DNA from: Heterotrichella gracilis
Lineage: Eukaryota > Sar > Xanthophyceae > Tribonematales > Xanthonemataceae
Assembly: GCA_032358255.1 (NCBI GenBank)
Contig: JAULBX010027286.1
Span: 1 to 39,021 of the forward strand
Length of the DNA stretch: 39,021 bases
Direction: 5' to 3'
Shown here: positions 1 through 10,194 of the stretch, piece by piece
Layout of the letters: each line of letters starts with the position of its first letter
Position numbering within the stretch: the stretch's first letter is position 1
Notes under the pieces: generated by a model
Databases searched by the model: none
Told to the model about the DNA's origin: nothing
The model's input: the letters and a program-made list of their open reading frames with translations, nothing else
Program-made: the position numbers and the translations under genes

Positions 1-257
1 CTATCTGCACCCTTATACCAAACAAAACCCACTTGGCACCACTATACTAAAATAAAACCAACCCCATACCAAAATTACATTATTACCATTTTCCCCCACC
101 ATGTGGCGGCCATGTGTGCACTCTACACCTGCACCCCCTGCATGTCCCCAACCCCCACTTCTCTACCTGTGGGCGCTTGTAAGGTGGCCACATGTATGCA
201 CCTAATTTGACCATAAACCCCCCTTAGCCTGGCCCCACCCCACCCCCACCCCCTTAC

Positions 258-1311
258 CTAGCTTGCGTTTGTCGCTCTCGTCCAGGTACCGCTCCATTGC
301 GTAGCGCACCTCCTCCTCGTCCACAGCCATGGACTCCTTGGTGGAGCCACCCTTGGGGGCGGCGGCAAGCTGGATGCCGGTGTCGCTGTACCCTCCCCTG
401 CGACCGCTGAACTCCGCTCCCCCTGTGGCCCGCTCAGCGGGGGCGCAGCCGGCTTCGCCGGGCAGGGGGCCGGGGAAGGGTGGCCTGGGGAGTTGGGATG
501 CAAAGGTCAGACTTTTTGTTCCTTGCACGAGGATTGCGTGCAGGTTGGTGCCAAATGCTACCGAGGAAAAGCTGGGGCACGGTTTGTTGGATACCGATGG
601 TTGTGGTGGCAACGGTGGGTGCGGTGTAGCTCCATATTGCTTATAGGGTAAAAGACACACATGTTTAGGTAAGTACAATACAGCATGTCATAGCCATCGT
701 ATCTGGAACCCAGTTAGCCATGAGGGCAGGTGATAACTCGTGCTAGCCAATGGCATGGGGAGTCAAACAGTACAACACAACATGTGTGCGGTGGACCGGT
801 TGATAGGGCTCGCTGAAATTATAATCAACCCTTTAAACAGTGGAGGTATGTGCACACAGCCGGTGAGCTGCTCAGCAAGTGTGGGGGGCCCTTGGGAGCA
901 GGCCTGGGGAACACACCACACCACTGCCTTTTGGTGGTGCCAGCTTGAAGGTTACCTCGGGGAGGAGAAGGCAGGCCGTGCAAACGACAAAAAGCTTGCA
1001 ATTCCTAGCAACACCGCCAAGCCAATATGCCTTGCAAGCGTGGCATGACCACTGCTGCCATCATCTTCGGCCTGGGGTCCTGATTGCCACTCGGAGGATG
1101 ATGCCTGGCACACGGCAAGTGGCTGACGAGGCTGCAGCTTCCGTCTGGCAACTGGCAGCGGCCGCAATCGGTGTGATGCCGTTGATGAGAGTATCGAAGC
1201 AGCTGTGGCACAGCTGCGTTGCGAGGTGGTGAAAGCTGGGCACCGCCGTCGCTGCCCTGGAATGCCACCAATGCATGCATTTGGGAAGCAGCACTGTATG
1301 GCCGCTGCCAT
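258..1311 (-). CDS. Unrecognised plastid-targeted protein, 5' part (runs off left edge)
   Basis: Two exons are visible on the minus strand: 1311-956 and 484-258. Exon 1 ends in phase 2 at a GAG|GTAACC donor and exon 2 takes it up after CCCCAG, keeping frame. Exon 2 ends at CTAG|GTAAGG, so the gene continues beyond base 1. The ATG at 1311 is the first true ATG in the frame. The first ~85 residues are rich in Ala, Ser, Arg and Cys and low in acid, as in a chloroplast transit peptide. A hydrophobic stretch (GLAVLLGIASFLSF) followed by ARPAFSS then resembles a thylakoid-lumen signal. Exon 2 is Gly/Pro-rich and ends in an acidic helix, MAVDEEEVRYAMERYLDESD. I do not recognise the family. Plastid location is inferred from composition. 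The model is supported by the phase match only. Confidence 0.6.
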
Positions 1312-2582
1312 CGCTGCAACGTTTGTTGAAACTCTAATGCACTTTGTTTTACGGCTGCATTGTGGCCTGGCTGTATGTACTGTTTCCAAAGAGCAAGGAC
1401 CACGTTATCCTTGTCACTACTAGATAAGGAGCTTGCAACAACAAACAGGTTGGTACTATTCCACCTAGGGAACGACGGGGCAACGCTTGACTTATTATGG
1501 CGCAGTCAGTAGCCCTCTGAGAGGTAGCACACGGTGGTTATCCACAAGATAAACCATGCTCTTGCCTGGAGGTATCATATGGTTTACAAAAACAAGGGGT
1601 CATTTATTTTAGTGAATAAAATGAGTTTAAAACTTCAACTTCATGTAAATATTGTAAAACTGCACCATTTCAACGCTTCACTGGTTGGTACATCCAGAAT
1701 AGGACTGCAGTAGACTCGGGATACTGCTATTGTCTTGACATGGGTCCGGACTGTGCACCGTCATGTGCTCACAAGCATGCGACGCCCATGGGTTCCCAAC
1801 TAACTTAAAAGTTAGTGCACAAGTCTTGCTGGCAAACCCTTGTCCACAGGTGCTCCACAGCAGACGGACACGAGCACATATAGCCCAGTAGATTGCCCCA
1901 CTCTCAAGGCAAGGAGACACACATACACACATAACGGTGTCTTACTGTTTGGCTTGGCAGTCTTTTTTGTAACAATAACAATCATCAGAGCACCTTTCTC
2001 AGCAGTGCTAACAATACTCGACAGCTAAAATCTGCTACTAAACGCCAGGTCATGTGCCAGGAAATACATGGTGCACCAAACACTTCACACAGCCCCACAC
2101 TCAGCTTGGTTAAGAACGTACATATGCATTGCAACTCGACACCACTACGGGACCCCACACCCCAAACCCCGACCATGTATGACAATAGAAGGGCATACAG
2201 AGCAGAAATGAAAACTAAATCATCACGCTGGCGACCCACCACACATAAATACACCGCTCAAGGCCTACCCGTCTCCAAGGCCAGTACACCACCAGCAGTC
2301 ACAAACGGCGGTGCCTCCTCCCTCCCCTAGGGTTCACCTGGCCACCCATCTACCCTGCAACCCCCTTCTTGCCTCCAACTGACTACTGCATTGCTGCAAA
2401 TGTTCTGCAGTCCAGACACAAAAAGAAGAACCTTCCTCAAAACTGACCCACCACGAGCCTCCCTTAGTCACCCACAAGCCCCATCCCACCAGTCTTCCCT
2501 ACTTCCACCCACCCAGCCCTGCGGCGGAGGTGGTGACACAAGCCTCATCTCCATGCTCCTAATTTTACCCCCAGCGGCCTGC
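1312..2582. other. Intergenic, no gene seen
   Basis: This stretch lies between the start of the left-edge gene and the stop of the DUF1517 gene, both on the minus strand. It should hold the 3' UTR of the latter and the promoter of the former. Open frames here are short, lack flanking splice signals and show no conserved motif. Bases about 1600-1680 are AT-rich. Nothing else could be supported. Confidence 0.5.
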
Positions 2583-5019
2583 TCACAGGGTGTTGAGGTA
2601 GGGGTAATCCATGCAGATCTCGTCCCTTGTGTAGAAGTCGTTCTCCTCCTGCGGCGTCCACATCACCTCGCATGCCAGCAGGTTGTCGGCCGGCACCGCG
2701 CCCAGCCTGTTGAGTGCCGTGCGCAGCTCCTGGCGGTTGCTGACCTTGGGGAGCTTGAGGGTGCCGTCCGCGCACACAACGATGGTCACCACGATCAGGT
2801 CGTTGTCGCCAAAGCTGGGGTAAGGAGGTGGGGGGGGAGGAGTGAGCAGGAGGGGTTAGGAATTTAGGGGGTGGAGGGGGAGTCAAACAGCCATGCAAGT
2901 GTATGCATGCTGGTGAATGCCATGCCTTGTGTTTTGGATGGCATACAAACACAATGCACTGCGCAGTCCTGCACACTACCGGTGGACTTAAGCTGCACCA
3001 TACCCTCCTACTCCACCCGCATACCTTTTCGACCCCCTGCCGGCCGTGCGGCGGTTGACCCCCCCGACGTTGACCAACGTCTCCTCCCTGAACTTGGTGC
3101 GCTCCTCCATGACCACCTCGTTGTAGGCCGCCTCACCGGCATCCATGTCCTCGGCGCTGTCCACGTGTGCGTAGCCGTACACCGCGTAGTCGGGGTTGCG
3201 GTTCAGGGCAAGGACGGTCTCTGGAAGTGGGGGACGTGGAGGAGGGTGTGTAAGAGTATGGACGGTAGGTTGGGGCACATGCAGATGTGTGTATATGTGT
3301 GCAAGCCCCTGCCCAGGCCAACAGCAGCACATGTGGAGGTCCACCTAGCCCCTCCACTGGCGCCACAACAAGGTTGCTACCCCCTCCACCCACCCGCCCA
3401 CCACGATGACAGCTACACCCCATGTCCTCCACGTCCTACCCTGCCACCACATGCACAAGCCCACCCCCGATTCCCCCCACCTTGCAGTACGTATGCCAGC
3501 CCCTCCGACGATGAGGTGTCTGCCCTCATGGCGATGCGCTCCAGGTCGCGCTGCAGCTCACGCGCGCTCCCCAGCAAGCCAACCTGCAACTTGGCAACAG
3601 CCACGCGCTCCTCGCCTGCAGGGAGGGGATTGTGATGTCGGGAGGGCAGCGGGCCACACCCATGCGTGAATGACAGCACAACCACAGCTTGGCCCCACAC
3701 ATGCATTATCAGCTGCAACTAAGCCCATGCTTGGGCACCACGCCATGCGCACTCTTGCACACGTGCCCCACCCCACTCCCCAGCCTCCTCCCACTGCCCC
3801 CGCCCCTCACCGTAGGACATCCCGCCCCCGTCCCCCCAGTAGCTCCTGGCCACCTGCACCGCCACCACCGCAAACAGCACAAAGATGAGCACGGAGACCA
3901 GGCCGCTGCCGCCGCCGCCGCTGACTGGCACGCCCACGCTGTAGCCGTAGCCCATGCCAAAGGGCATGAAGAAGGAGGACATGCCGTAGCCGCCGCCGTA
4001 GTAGGGGCTGGGCGCGGGGGCGATGGTGCTGCCACGGTAGGACGAGGCCCCGCCGCTGTAGGAGGGAGTGCTGTACGAGCTCCTGCCGCCGCCATAGGAT
4101 CCACTGTGTGGGGGGGAAGGGGAGGGGGTGAATTGAGGGCTAGCGGAACGGTGGAGTGTGGCCCAGTATGGTACTGCACCAAGAGCTAGTTCCGGAGAGC
4201 TGCGGCGTGCACAGAAAACAGGATGTGAAGTATCCTGGTCCAGGATACTGTTGCAGCATACGTGGTCTCGAGTATTCAGCACCTAGGCAGCCACAGGTGA
4301 GCACACATGGCATCACTCTGCACTGATGCAGGCTGTATGGGTTGGTGGGGCAGAGGTTGCTGTGCATGGGAGGGAGGGCGGCGCCCTGCTGCTGTGCCTC
4401 ACCTGCTGCGTGCGCTTGAGAAGCTGCTCCCGCCCATGCGCCCGCCACTGCGTGCAGCCTCAGCGGGGCTCACAGAGCCAAGCACCTGCAGGGGGGTGTA
4501 GGGGAGGTGGGGGTGAACAAGCTACCACTATTTGTACGCTAGACACTGACCATGACCACACAGCAGACACAGTCAGTTCAATGCTCTCCCTGCCATCCTG
4601 TGCCCAATGTCACAAGCACGGACCAGGCGACACAGTGCAGCAGTGTCTGCTGGGTGCGGGGAGGTTGGTGGTGGGAGGTGCATCACGGGGGCCAGACGTA
4701 CCAGTGCAAAAGCCAGTGCCGAGATCGCTGCTGTCTTGGCGGCAGTGCTTGCAAGCCGGCCCAAGCTCCAGGGGTTGGCATCCTCCAGCTGCTCCTGTGG
4801 CGCCGGTTGGGGGGTGTGGCGGCGCAGGGCTGCGGTGGGGGAGCGCGGCAGGCGGGCCAGGGAGGGGCGAGTGGTGGAGCTGCGCAGTGGATGGTGCAGG
4901 GGGGTGGCGCCTGCCAGGAAGGGGTGTGCAGGGCGCAGGGACCTGGAGGCAGGGGCGCGCTGCCAGGTGGAGGTGCGCTGTGCGCAGCAAGGGCTGTGCA
5001 TCAGTGCGCGGGTGGCCAT
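2583..5019 (-). CDS. DUF1517 family plastid membrane protein
   Basis: Six exons (5019-4702, 4485-4403, 4103-3811, 3615-3481, 3220-3025, 2814-2583) join in frame into 418 residues. Residues 1 to about 85 are Arg/Ser/Ala/Pro-rich, a likely chloroplast transit peptide. Next come the family hallmark AARSGGRMGGSSF, a Ser/Gly/Tyr-rich low-complexity stretch, and one membrane helix (VSVLIFVLFAVVAVQVA). A soluble domain follows that ends in the typical DUF1517 pattern: VVTIVVCADGTLKLP, then EVMWTPQEENDFYTRDE and DYPYLNTL. DUF1517 (Pfam PF07466) occurs in cyanobacteria and plastids; its biochemical role is not established. Plastid membrane location follows from the leader and the helix. The ATG at 5019 sits in a good context (GCCATGGCC). 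The neighbour to the left is also plastid-targeted and on the same strand, but 1.3 kb away. Confidence 0.92.
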
Positions 5020-6396
5020 GGCTGCTGGCAGGAGTGTGGAGGACTTTGAATGAGTCTGGGGCTGCTGCGTGTGGCAAGAAGGTGGTTTGTGTCAAGGGGA
5101 GAGTGTAAACAGACAGTAGGAGGAAGGTGGGTTAAGGCTGGAAGAAGGCCAGGTGCAAAACGGTGCGTGCAGTTGTACAGGCAAGGGCAGCAAGGTACCA
5201 CACGATGACAGGGATGTCAAAACCGACGTCCGCTCAATATGCATATTGCTGCCATAACGGTGGGGAAAAGCTGCTTCTCGACGCAGCCACCACTGCCAAA
5301 CGTACTGAAAATGGAAGTGCCCAATCGTGTAGGGGTAAACACCGACACAGTCAAGAGTGGCGCAGTCCGAACCAGTCATATGGGGGAAGAAGTCTGCCAG
5401 GTGGGTATAGTGAATAAACATGCATGGGCTGCCTCGTCACCCGACTCGTGCCTCGATACAACACAACTAAAACTAGCAGTCCACATATCCCCCATGCTTG
5501 GAAACAAACTAGCCAACACCGCTTGAACACCTCGTTTCACCACAGCCCCCTTACCAAACACCACATAAGCGATAAGTACTTGTTTCCAGACGCTTTCTCA
5601 AACACGTTTGCGTGTATCGTTGGTGATTGTGGTGGTGGTAGGTGCACTCACCGTTGGAGGCACGCCTGTGATGGTCTTCACCTGGTGGCCGCACTCGAGA
5701 GCCCAAGGATAGCACAGGTCTGAGGAAGCTGAGACAGTGTGGTTGAACACGGTTATATCCGTTTTGAGGCAAAGCGCAGGAGTTTATAGCACCACGCATG
5801 TTCCGGCAAAAAGTTCTCAAATACCCAGAGTGGCCATCGATGGATCTAGCTATTGGCGCCAAATTTTGTTGCCAGGTGTCGCCTCGTCGCGGCTTCTAGA
5901 TACCAGCACCTGCTGAGCCTTGCTTCTTTCAAAGTGCCACAGCCACTTATTGCAACCACCACATACTGGGCTGAACGCCCTGCTTTCTGTGTGTAACAAC
6001 TACCGCTCCTATCGTCCTCCTTGGCGCATTCCTGTGAAGGGTGCGCGATTTGCAGTACGCACGCACCACAGTGCACGTTGCCGCTGCCACTGCCACTTCT
6101 GCTGCGTGCAGTCACAAAGTAGTACCGCTAAACTTTTATTAATTTAGATACCCGGCCATGCACTGGGCTTGGTGGTGGTTCCAGCGCGTTGGAAGCAGTG
6201 CATCGCATGTGCATGCATGTATCCATCGTGACGGCATGTGATAGAATCTGCTCGACATCAACCTTGGAACCACATACGTCCCGACAGCTCACAGCAATAT
6301 ACCAAGCTGATGTCCGGCGTCCATTTCTGTATCGTCCAGACCAGTATCAACCCTTACATTCCTGCGTGTAGGCGGCACCTAGCGGACAACTTCGCC
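5020..6396. other. Divergent intergenic region, promoters of DUF1517 and M14 genes
   Basis: The two flanking genes start head-to-head, so this 1.4 kb must hold both promoters and 5' UTRs. A perfect 14-bp palindrome, CAATATGCATATTG, lies at 5235-5248; palindromes of this size are expected by chance a few times in 39 kb. A possible orphan exon at 5652-5719 is listed separately. No other coding sequence was convincing. Confidence 0.5.
5652..5719 (-). other. Possible orphan exon (exon-like segment)
   Basis: On the minus strand a pyrimidine-rich acceptor (CTTCCTCAG) and a donor (ACG|GTGAGT) frame 68 bases that read openly as a natural-looking 22-residue peptide ending VKTITGVPPT. I could not connect it by phase to a start codon upstream or a convincing exon downstream. 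It could be an untranslated or alternative 5' exon of the DUF1517 gene, part of an undetected small gene, or chance. Confidence 0.2.
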
Positions 6397-9300
6397 ATGG
6401 CCATCCACATATCCTGGCGCTTTGACTCCGGCAACATCGAGGCAAGTAGCCAAAACACTTCAATCGGGCCTGATTTCATAGCAGCACGTGCATTTGGGCT
6501 GGCAGCGTAAATTGCAGCCCTCTGCTTTCAAGGAGAGCCTTCACTACACTCCCATGGGTGAAAGTCAGGACTTGGGTTTTGTTACGCAGTTGCCCCTGGA
6601 TTGCACCCGGCACAACAGACTGGTGCCAGGACCGTCACCTGCAGCGATAAACGTCTAGATATAGCTATATCCAGCATTGGTTGCGTCAGTAATTGCGCCA
6701 TCCAGCTCCACAGGTGCAACACCACCCCGGCCCCCACCCCACTACATGAGCCCCTTGCCTGCAGGTGGTGGAGGCTAACCACCCCAAGGAAATCAAGCTG
6801 AAGATTCGGCCCGACCCATACTGCGAGCATGACAAGCGCGCACATTTCATGTGAGCTCCGGCGCACCCCGCAGACATGCAGTGATCACATGAAATATCAT
6901 GACATGCAGTGTCAAGACAGTGACATTGACATGCGCGCCCCTGAAGCGATGCATCCACCGGCAGTAGCCACACTCCATGCATTTCTTGTCTAGCACATCG
7001 CCGCTGCCATGTGCCTGCCAGAGGTTTTCAAGGGGCTGACACATGGCAGCGACTTGTGCTGGACAGGAACGCATGGCGTGTGGCCGGTGGATGCATCCCT
7101 CCGCACATATCCGATGCCGGCGGCAAGTGTAAAATTTGAACACCCAGACATTTTCTGCCAACACGTTTCATTGCAGCGCCGCCGACTTACATCCCTCCGC
7201 ATTTTATTGCGCCCCTGTGTGATCTACAGGCACCGGTGCTAGCACTAAAGCTTCAAATTTGTTCATCACCAGTCCATAGTCACTTGGCCTTGCGATTAGC
7301 TTGTGCAACAAGTGATCACTATTTCCAACATACGTCACATGTGGTCATGCACACCTCCTGCAAAACATGGAGGTTGTCAAAAGAGATTGGTATGTGGTTG
7401 CCACCTAATGTGCAGGCTCAGTGTGCAATACCATACCCACACTCATGCGCCAGGGTGCCCCATGACCCCAATGAAACATGAACGAATGCATCACGCCCAC
7501 TGGTTCCCACCCCAACCAGGTGGTTCCATTACCGTGTGACTGGCGTCAAGGATAGCGAGCTGCGCATGCACATCATCAACGCAGGGGAGGCCTCTTTTCC
7601 GGAGGCATGGCCGGGCACGCATGCTGTGGCTAGCTACAACTGGCGCCACTGGTTCAGGATTGACACTGATTGGGACCCTGAGAAGGGCTGGCTCAGCCTG
7701 AAGATGAAGGCAGAGAGGGTGAGGAGGCTACTCTTATACCAACTTACAGGGCCTGATGTATAACCTGTTTGAGCCAGATTGTCACACTCCTGGGTACCAT
7801 TTAGAATGTACAAGCTTGTAAGGAATACCTGCTTCCATGCTGACACCCCTAAATTAAATCATGCCGTGCATTGTGAACAATAATGTGTGTTATGCTAAGT
7901 ACACAACAGCGGCTAGCTGACATGTGCTGCAGCAATTCATGATTATGACCTGCAGTGCAGTGAAGGAATGGCTCCGGACTGCGCCTGACACTTCTCCCCC
8001 ACCTCTGTTGTCCCGCAGAACCAGGTGTACATTGCGTACTTCACCCCCTACCAGCTGCAGCGCCACCGCGAGATGGTGTCTGACATTGACGACGAGGGCG
8101 GGGAGTGTGTGCAGCTAGAGGTGGTGGGCACAAGCTGTGACGGGAGGGACATTGACCTCATCAGGATAGGTGGGATATATTCTCTATAGACCTGCTCAAA
8201 ATCCAATCAGGGGGCACAATGCATTGGGCAGAGTCTATGACCCAACGCCACATGCTGTCCATTGTCAGAATTGAAAGCAGTGCTGCATGTGATGCCTTGC
8301 ACACTTGCCGGGGCCACAGCCACCTCCCAGCCCAGACACATATATCGATCAATGGCCTTTCATGCAGGCTGCCCCGGGGCCGGCAAGCGCGTTGTGTGGG
8401 TGATAGGTCGGCAGCACCCTGGTGAGAGCATGAGCGAGTGGTTCATCGAGGGGATGATGCGGCGGCTGGTGGAGAGCAAGGGGGATGCACTGGTGGACAA
8501 GCTGCTGGAGGGGGCGGTGTTCTATGTGGTAAGGGGGGTTGATGGTTAGCTCGGGGCATGCTGCCGTGCCACGTCCCACTGGGTCACCGCATAAGCAGTT
8601 GTCTATAACAATGCTGTGTGCTCCGCCCCAAAAATTTGCACCTGGCACCCGCGCGGTTGACGGGCAGTTCACTTGCACGGTGTACCGGGTGCAATACCCA
8701 TCATGGCCACACTGTGTTATAAAAGAGCATGCTGTCCACCAACAGTGCCTTGTGCACACTGGTCATGGTGGGCTGCTGGACAGCTGCAACGTGGTCGTGT
8801 GCGTTCTAACCATTTGGGGCTGTTGATGGGTTACTCATACTATGGCCGGGGCCCTGCACTAAGCATAACCACCACTTCACCTTTGTTTCAGGTCCCCAAC
8901 ATCAACCCCGACGGCAGCTACCGCGGCCACCTGCGCACCAATGCCAAGGGGGCTAACCTGAACAGGGAGTGGGCCAACCCCACACAGGACTACAGCCCAG
9001 AGGTACACTGGTCCACGCAACTGGCCACTGCCTGCACGGCATTGCATGCATGATGCTTCACCTGCCGAGACCATACCCAGGGGGTTGCTGAGCCCACCAG
9101 CCACCCCAGCAGGCAGTCGATGCATACATCCGAGATATGGTGTTGTGCCCCATGAAATGATATGTCAGACGGCATGCATACGGCCTGCAAGGCAACACTA
9201 CAACAGTGCCACGCAGGCCGCATGCATTCCGCTTGAGAACTCATTTGGCGGCGACACCATGCATGCCTTATCGTGGAGACATGTGTTGGGCTCCAACGTG

Positions 9301-10194
9301 CCATCCAAGAGCATGCGCCCCATACTTGAGCGCTGCCTGGGTTATGAACTGACATATCCCACCCATACACGCTGGCCCTCACGAACATTTGCAAACCAAT
9401 GCCCCTCCTGTTTGCTGCCTCCCAGGTGCACCAGGTGCTCCATCGTATGCAGCAGACCGGCGTGGACATGTTCATGGACATTCATGGAGATGAGGAGATT
9501 CCCTTTGTGTTCCTGGCTGGGCAGGAGGGCATACCCAGCTACAACGACCACCTGGCAAAGCTGGCCCACGAGTTCTCATCCACCTTTGCCGCCGCTACGC
9601 CAGACTTTGTGACCCGCCCAGGATACTCGGTGGACCCGCCTGGCCAGGCTGACATGGCCATTGCAAGCAACGCGGTGAGTGCGGGGTGGTTCAAAATCAG
9701 GGGGCAGCGTGGGTGTAGCAATAGCTTGACTTGCTGAGAAAAAGGCTGTGCCAGGGTGGCAGGGGTGGTGCCCTGCACAGGGTCATGCACACGCCCTCGA
9801 TAGTCATCACATGCTGCCTGTTGACAATTGTGCCATTGCCGTGGACCCGCCAGGTCAGGCTGACATGCCCACTGCAGGCAACCAGGTCAGTGCGGAGACT
9901 TGGTGATAGGGGGACAATTACGGGGTCGGTGCCCTGCACCTGCACACTCCCCCAACCTGCTGACCACTTTGCCGATGCTGTGCCTCTGTTGCTTAGGTTG
10001 GTGAGCTATTCCGCTGCCTGTCCTTCACACTGGAAATGCCATTCAAGGACGTGGAGAGCCACCCAGACAACGTGACGGGGTGGAGCTCGGCACGCTCGCA
10101 GCACCTGGGGCGCACGCTGCTGGAGCCGCTGGCGCACGTGCTGCCCATGCTGAGGGAGGGTGAGGGGGAAGAGGGGGCAGAGTCGAAGACCTAG
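6397..10194 (+). CDS. M14 zinc carboxypeptidase, cytosolic carboxypeptidase-like
   Basis: Eight exons (6397-6441, 6765-6850, 7520-7718, 8019-8169, 8368-8528, 8892-9002, 9426-9674, 9997-10194) give 399 residues with phase kept throughout. The N-terminal part (about 1-150) matches the beta-rich domain of the CCP/M14D subfamily. The catalytic part shows HPGE with zinc ligands H177 and E180, NPDG then GANLNREW for substrate contacts, third zinc ligand H271 in DIHGDEE, and catalytic E347 in FTLEMPF. Family members trim C-terminal residues; eukaryotic CCPs remove glutamates from tubulin tails, but bacterial-type relatives of this length have other or unknown substrates, so the substrate is open. 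No signal peptide is seen, so it is probably cytosolic. Intron 1 is GC-AG. Introns 2, 5 and 6 hold long inverted repeats and intron 7 a decayed copy of the exon 7 end. Confidence 0.92.
6442..6764 (+). other. GC-AG intron (M14 gene, intron 1)
   Basis: The donor reads ATCGAG|GCAAGT, a perfect consensus apart from C at +2, and the acceptor is CCTGCAG. Joining at this GC keeps phase 0 and gives a sensible NIEVVEA reading. A 14-bp palindrome, GATATAGCTATATC, lies inside at 6658-6671. Confidence 0.8.
6844..6895 (+). repeat. Inverted repeat across an exon/intron boundary
   Basis: ATTTCATGTGA at 6844-6854 and its exact reverse complement TCACATGAAAT at 6885-6895 flank a 30-nt loop. The first arm covers the last 7 bases of M14 exon 2 and the GTGA of its donor, so pairing would bury the 5' splice site. 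Confidence 0.7.
6948..7097 (+). repeat. Long imperfect inverted repeat in M14 intron 2
   Basis: The arm at 6948-7019 and the reverse complement of 7034-7097 share GATGCATCCACCGGC exactly at the base and GCTGCCATGTG exactly near the tip, with roughly 80% match between apart from a 6-nt insertion in the left arm. The loop is 14 nt. The transcript would fold into a hairpin of about 150 nt. It could be a small-RNA precursor or a fold-back (MITE-like) element. No target-site duplication could be fixed, although a related ATCCCTCCGCA sequence occurs at about 7094 and 7190. Confidence 0.75.
8604..8721 (+). repeat. Imperfect inverted repeat in M14 intron 5
   Basis: TATAACA near 8604 pairs with TGTTATA ending at 8721. 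A well-matched middle follows (TTGCACCTGG near 8636 against CCGGGTGCAA near 8685) and the apex is around GGGCAG at 8662-8667. Arms are about 50-58 nt with several mismatches and bulges, so the match is looser than in introns 2 and 6. Confidence 0.5.
9137..9260 (+). repeat. Long imperfect inverted repeat in M14 intron 6
   Basis: The arm at 9137-9199 and the reverse complement of 9205-9260 share ATGGTGT at the base, a core of TGCAT, one mismatch, then CGGCCTGC in the middle, and CACT at the tip, with a loop of only 5 nt. The stem has a few bulges. This is the tightest of the three M14 intronic hairpins and resembles an algal or plant pre-miRNA in size and shape. Confidence 0.7.
9630..9897 (+). 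repeat. Decayed duplication of M14 exon 7 end into intron 7
   Basis: Bases 9630-9685 (last 45 bases of exon 7, its donor and the first intron bases) recur at 9841-9896 with 47 of 56 identical. The offset is 211 bp, and weaker similarity continues downstream (GGTGCCCTGCAC at about 9765 and 9929). The second copy reads openly as [15 protein letters not shown] and still ends in a donor-like AG|GTCAGT, but no acceptor precedes it, so it should not be spliced in. It is an old tandem duplication across an exon/intron junction. Confidence 0.8.
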
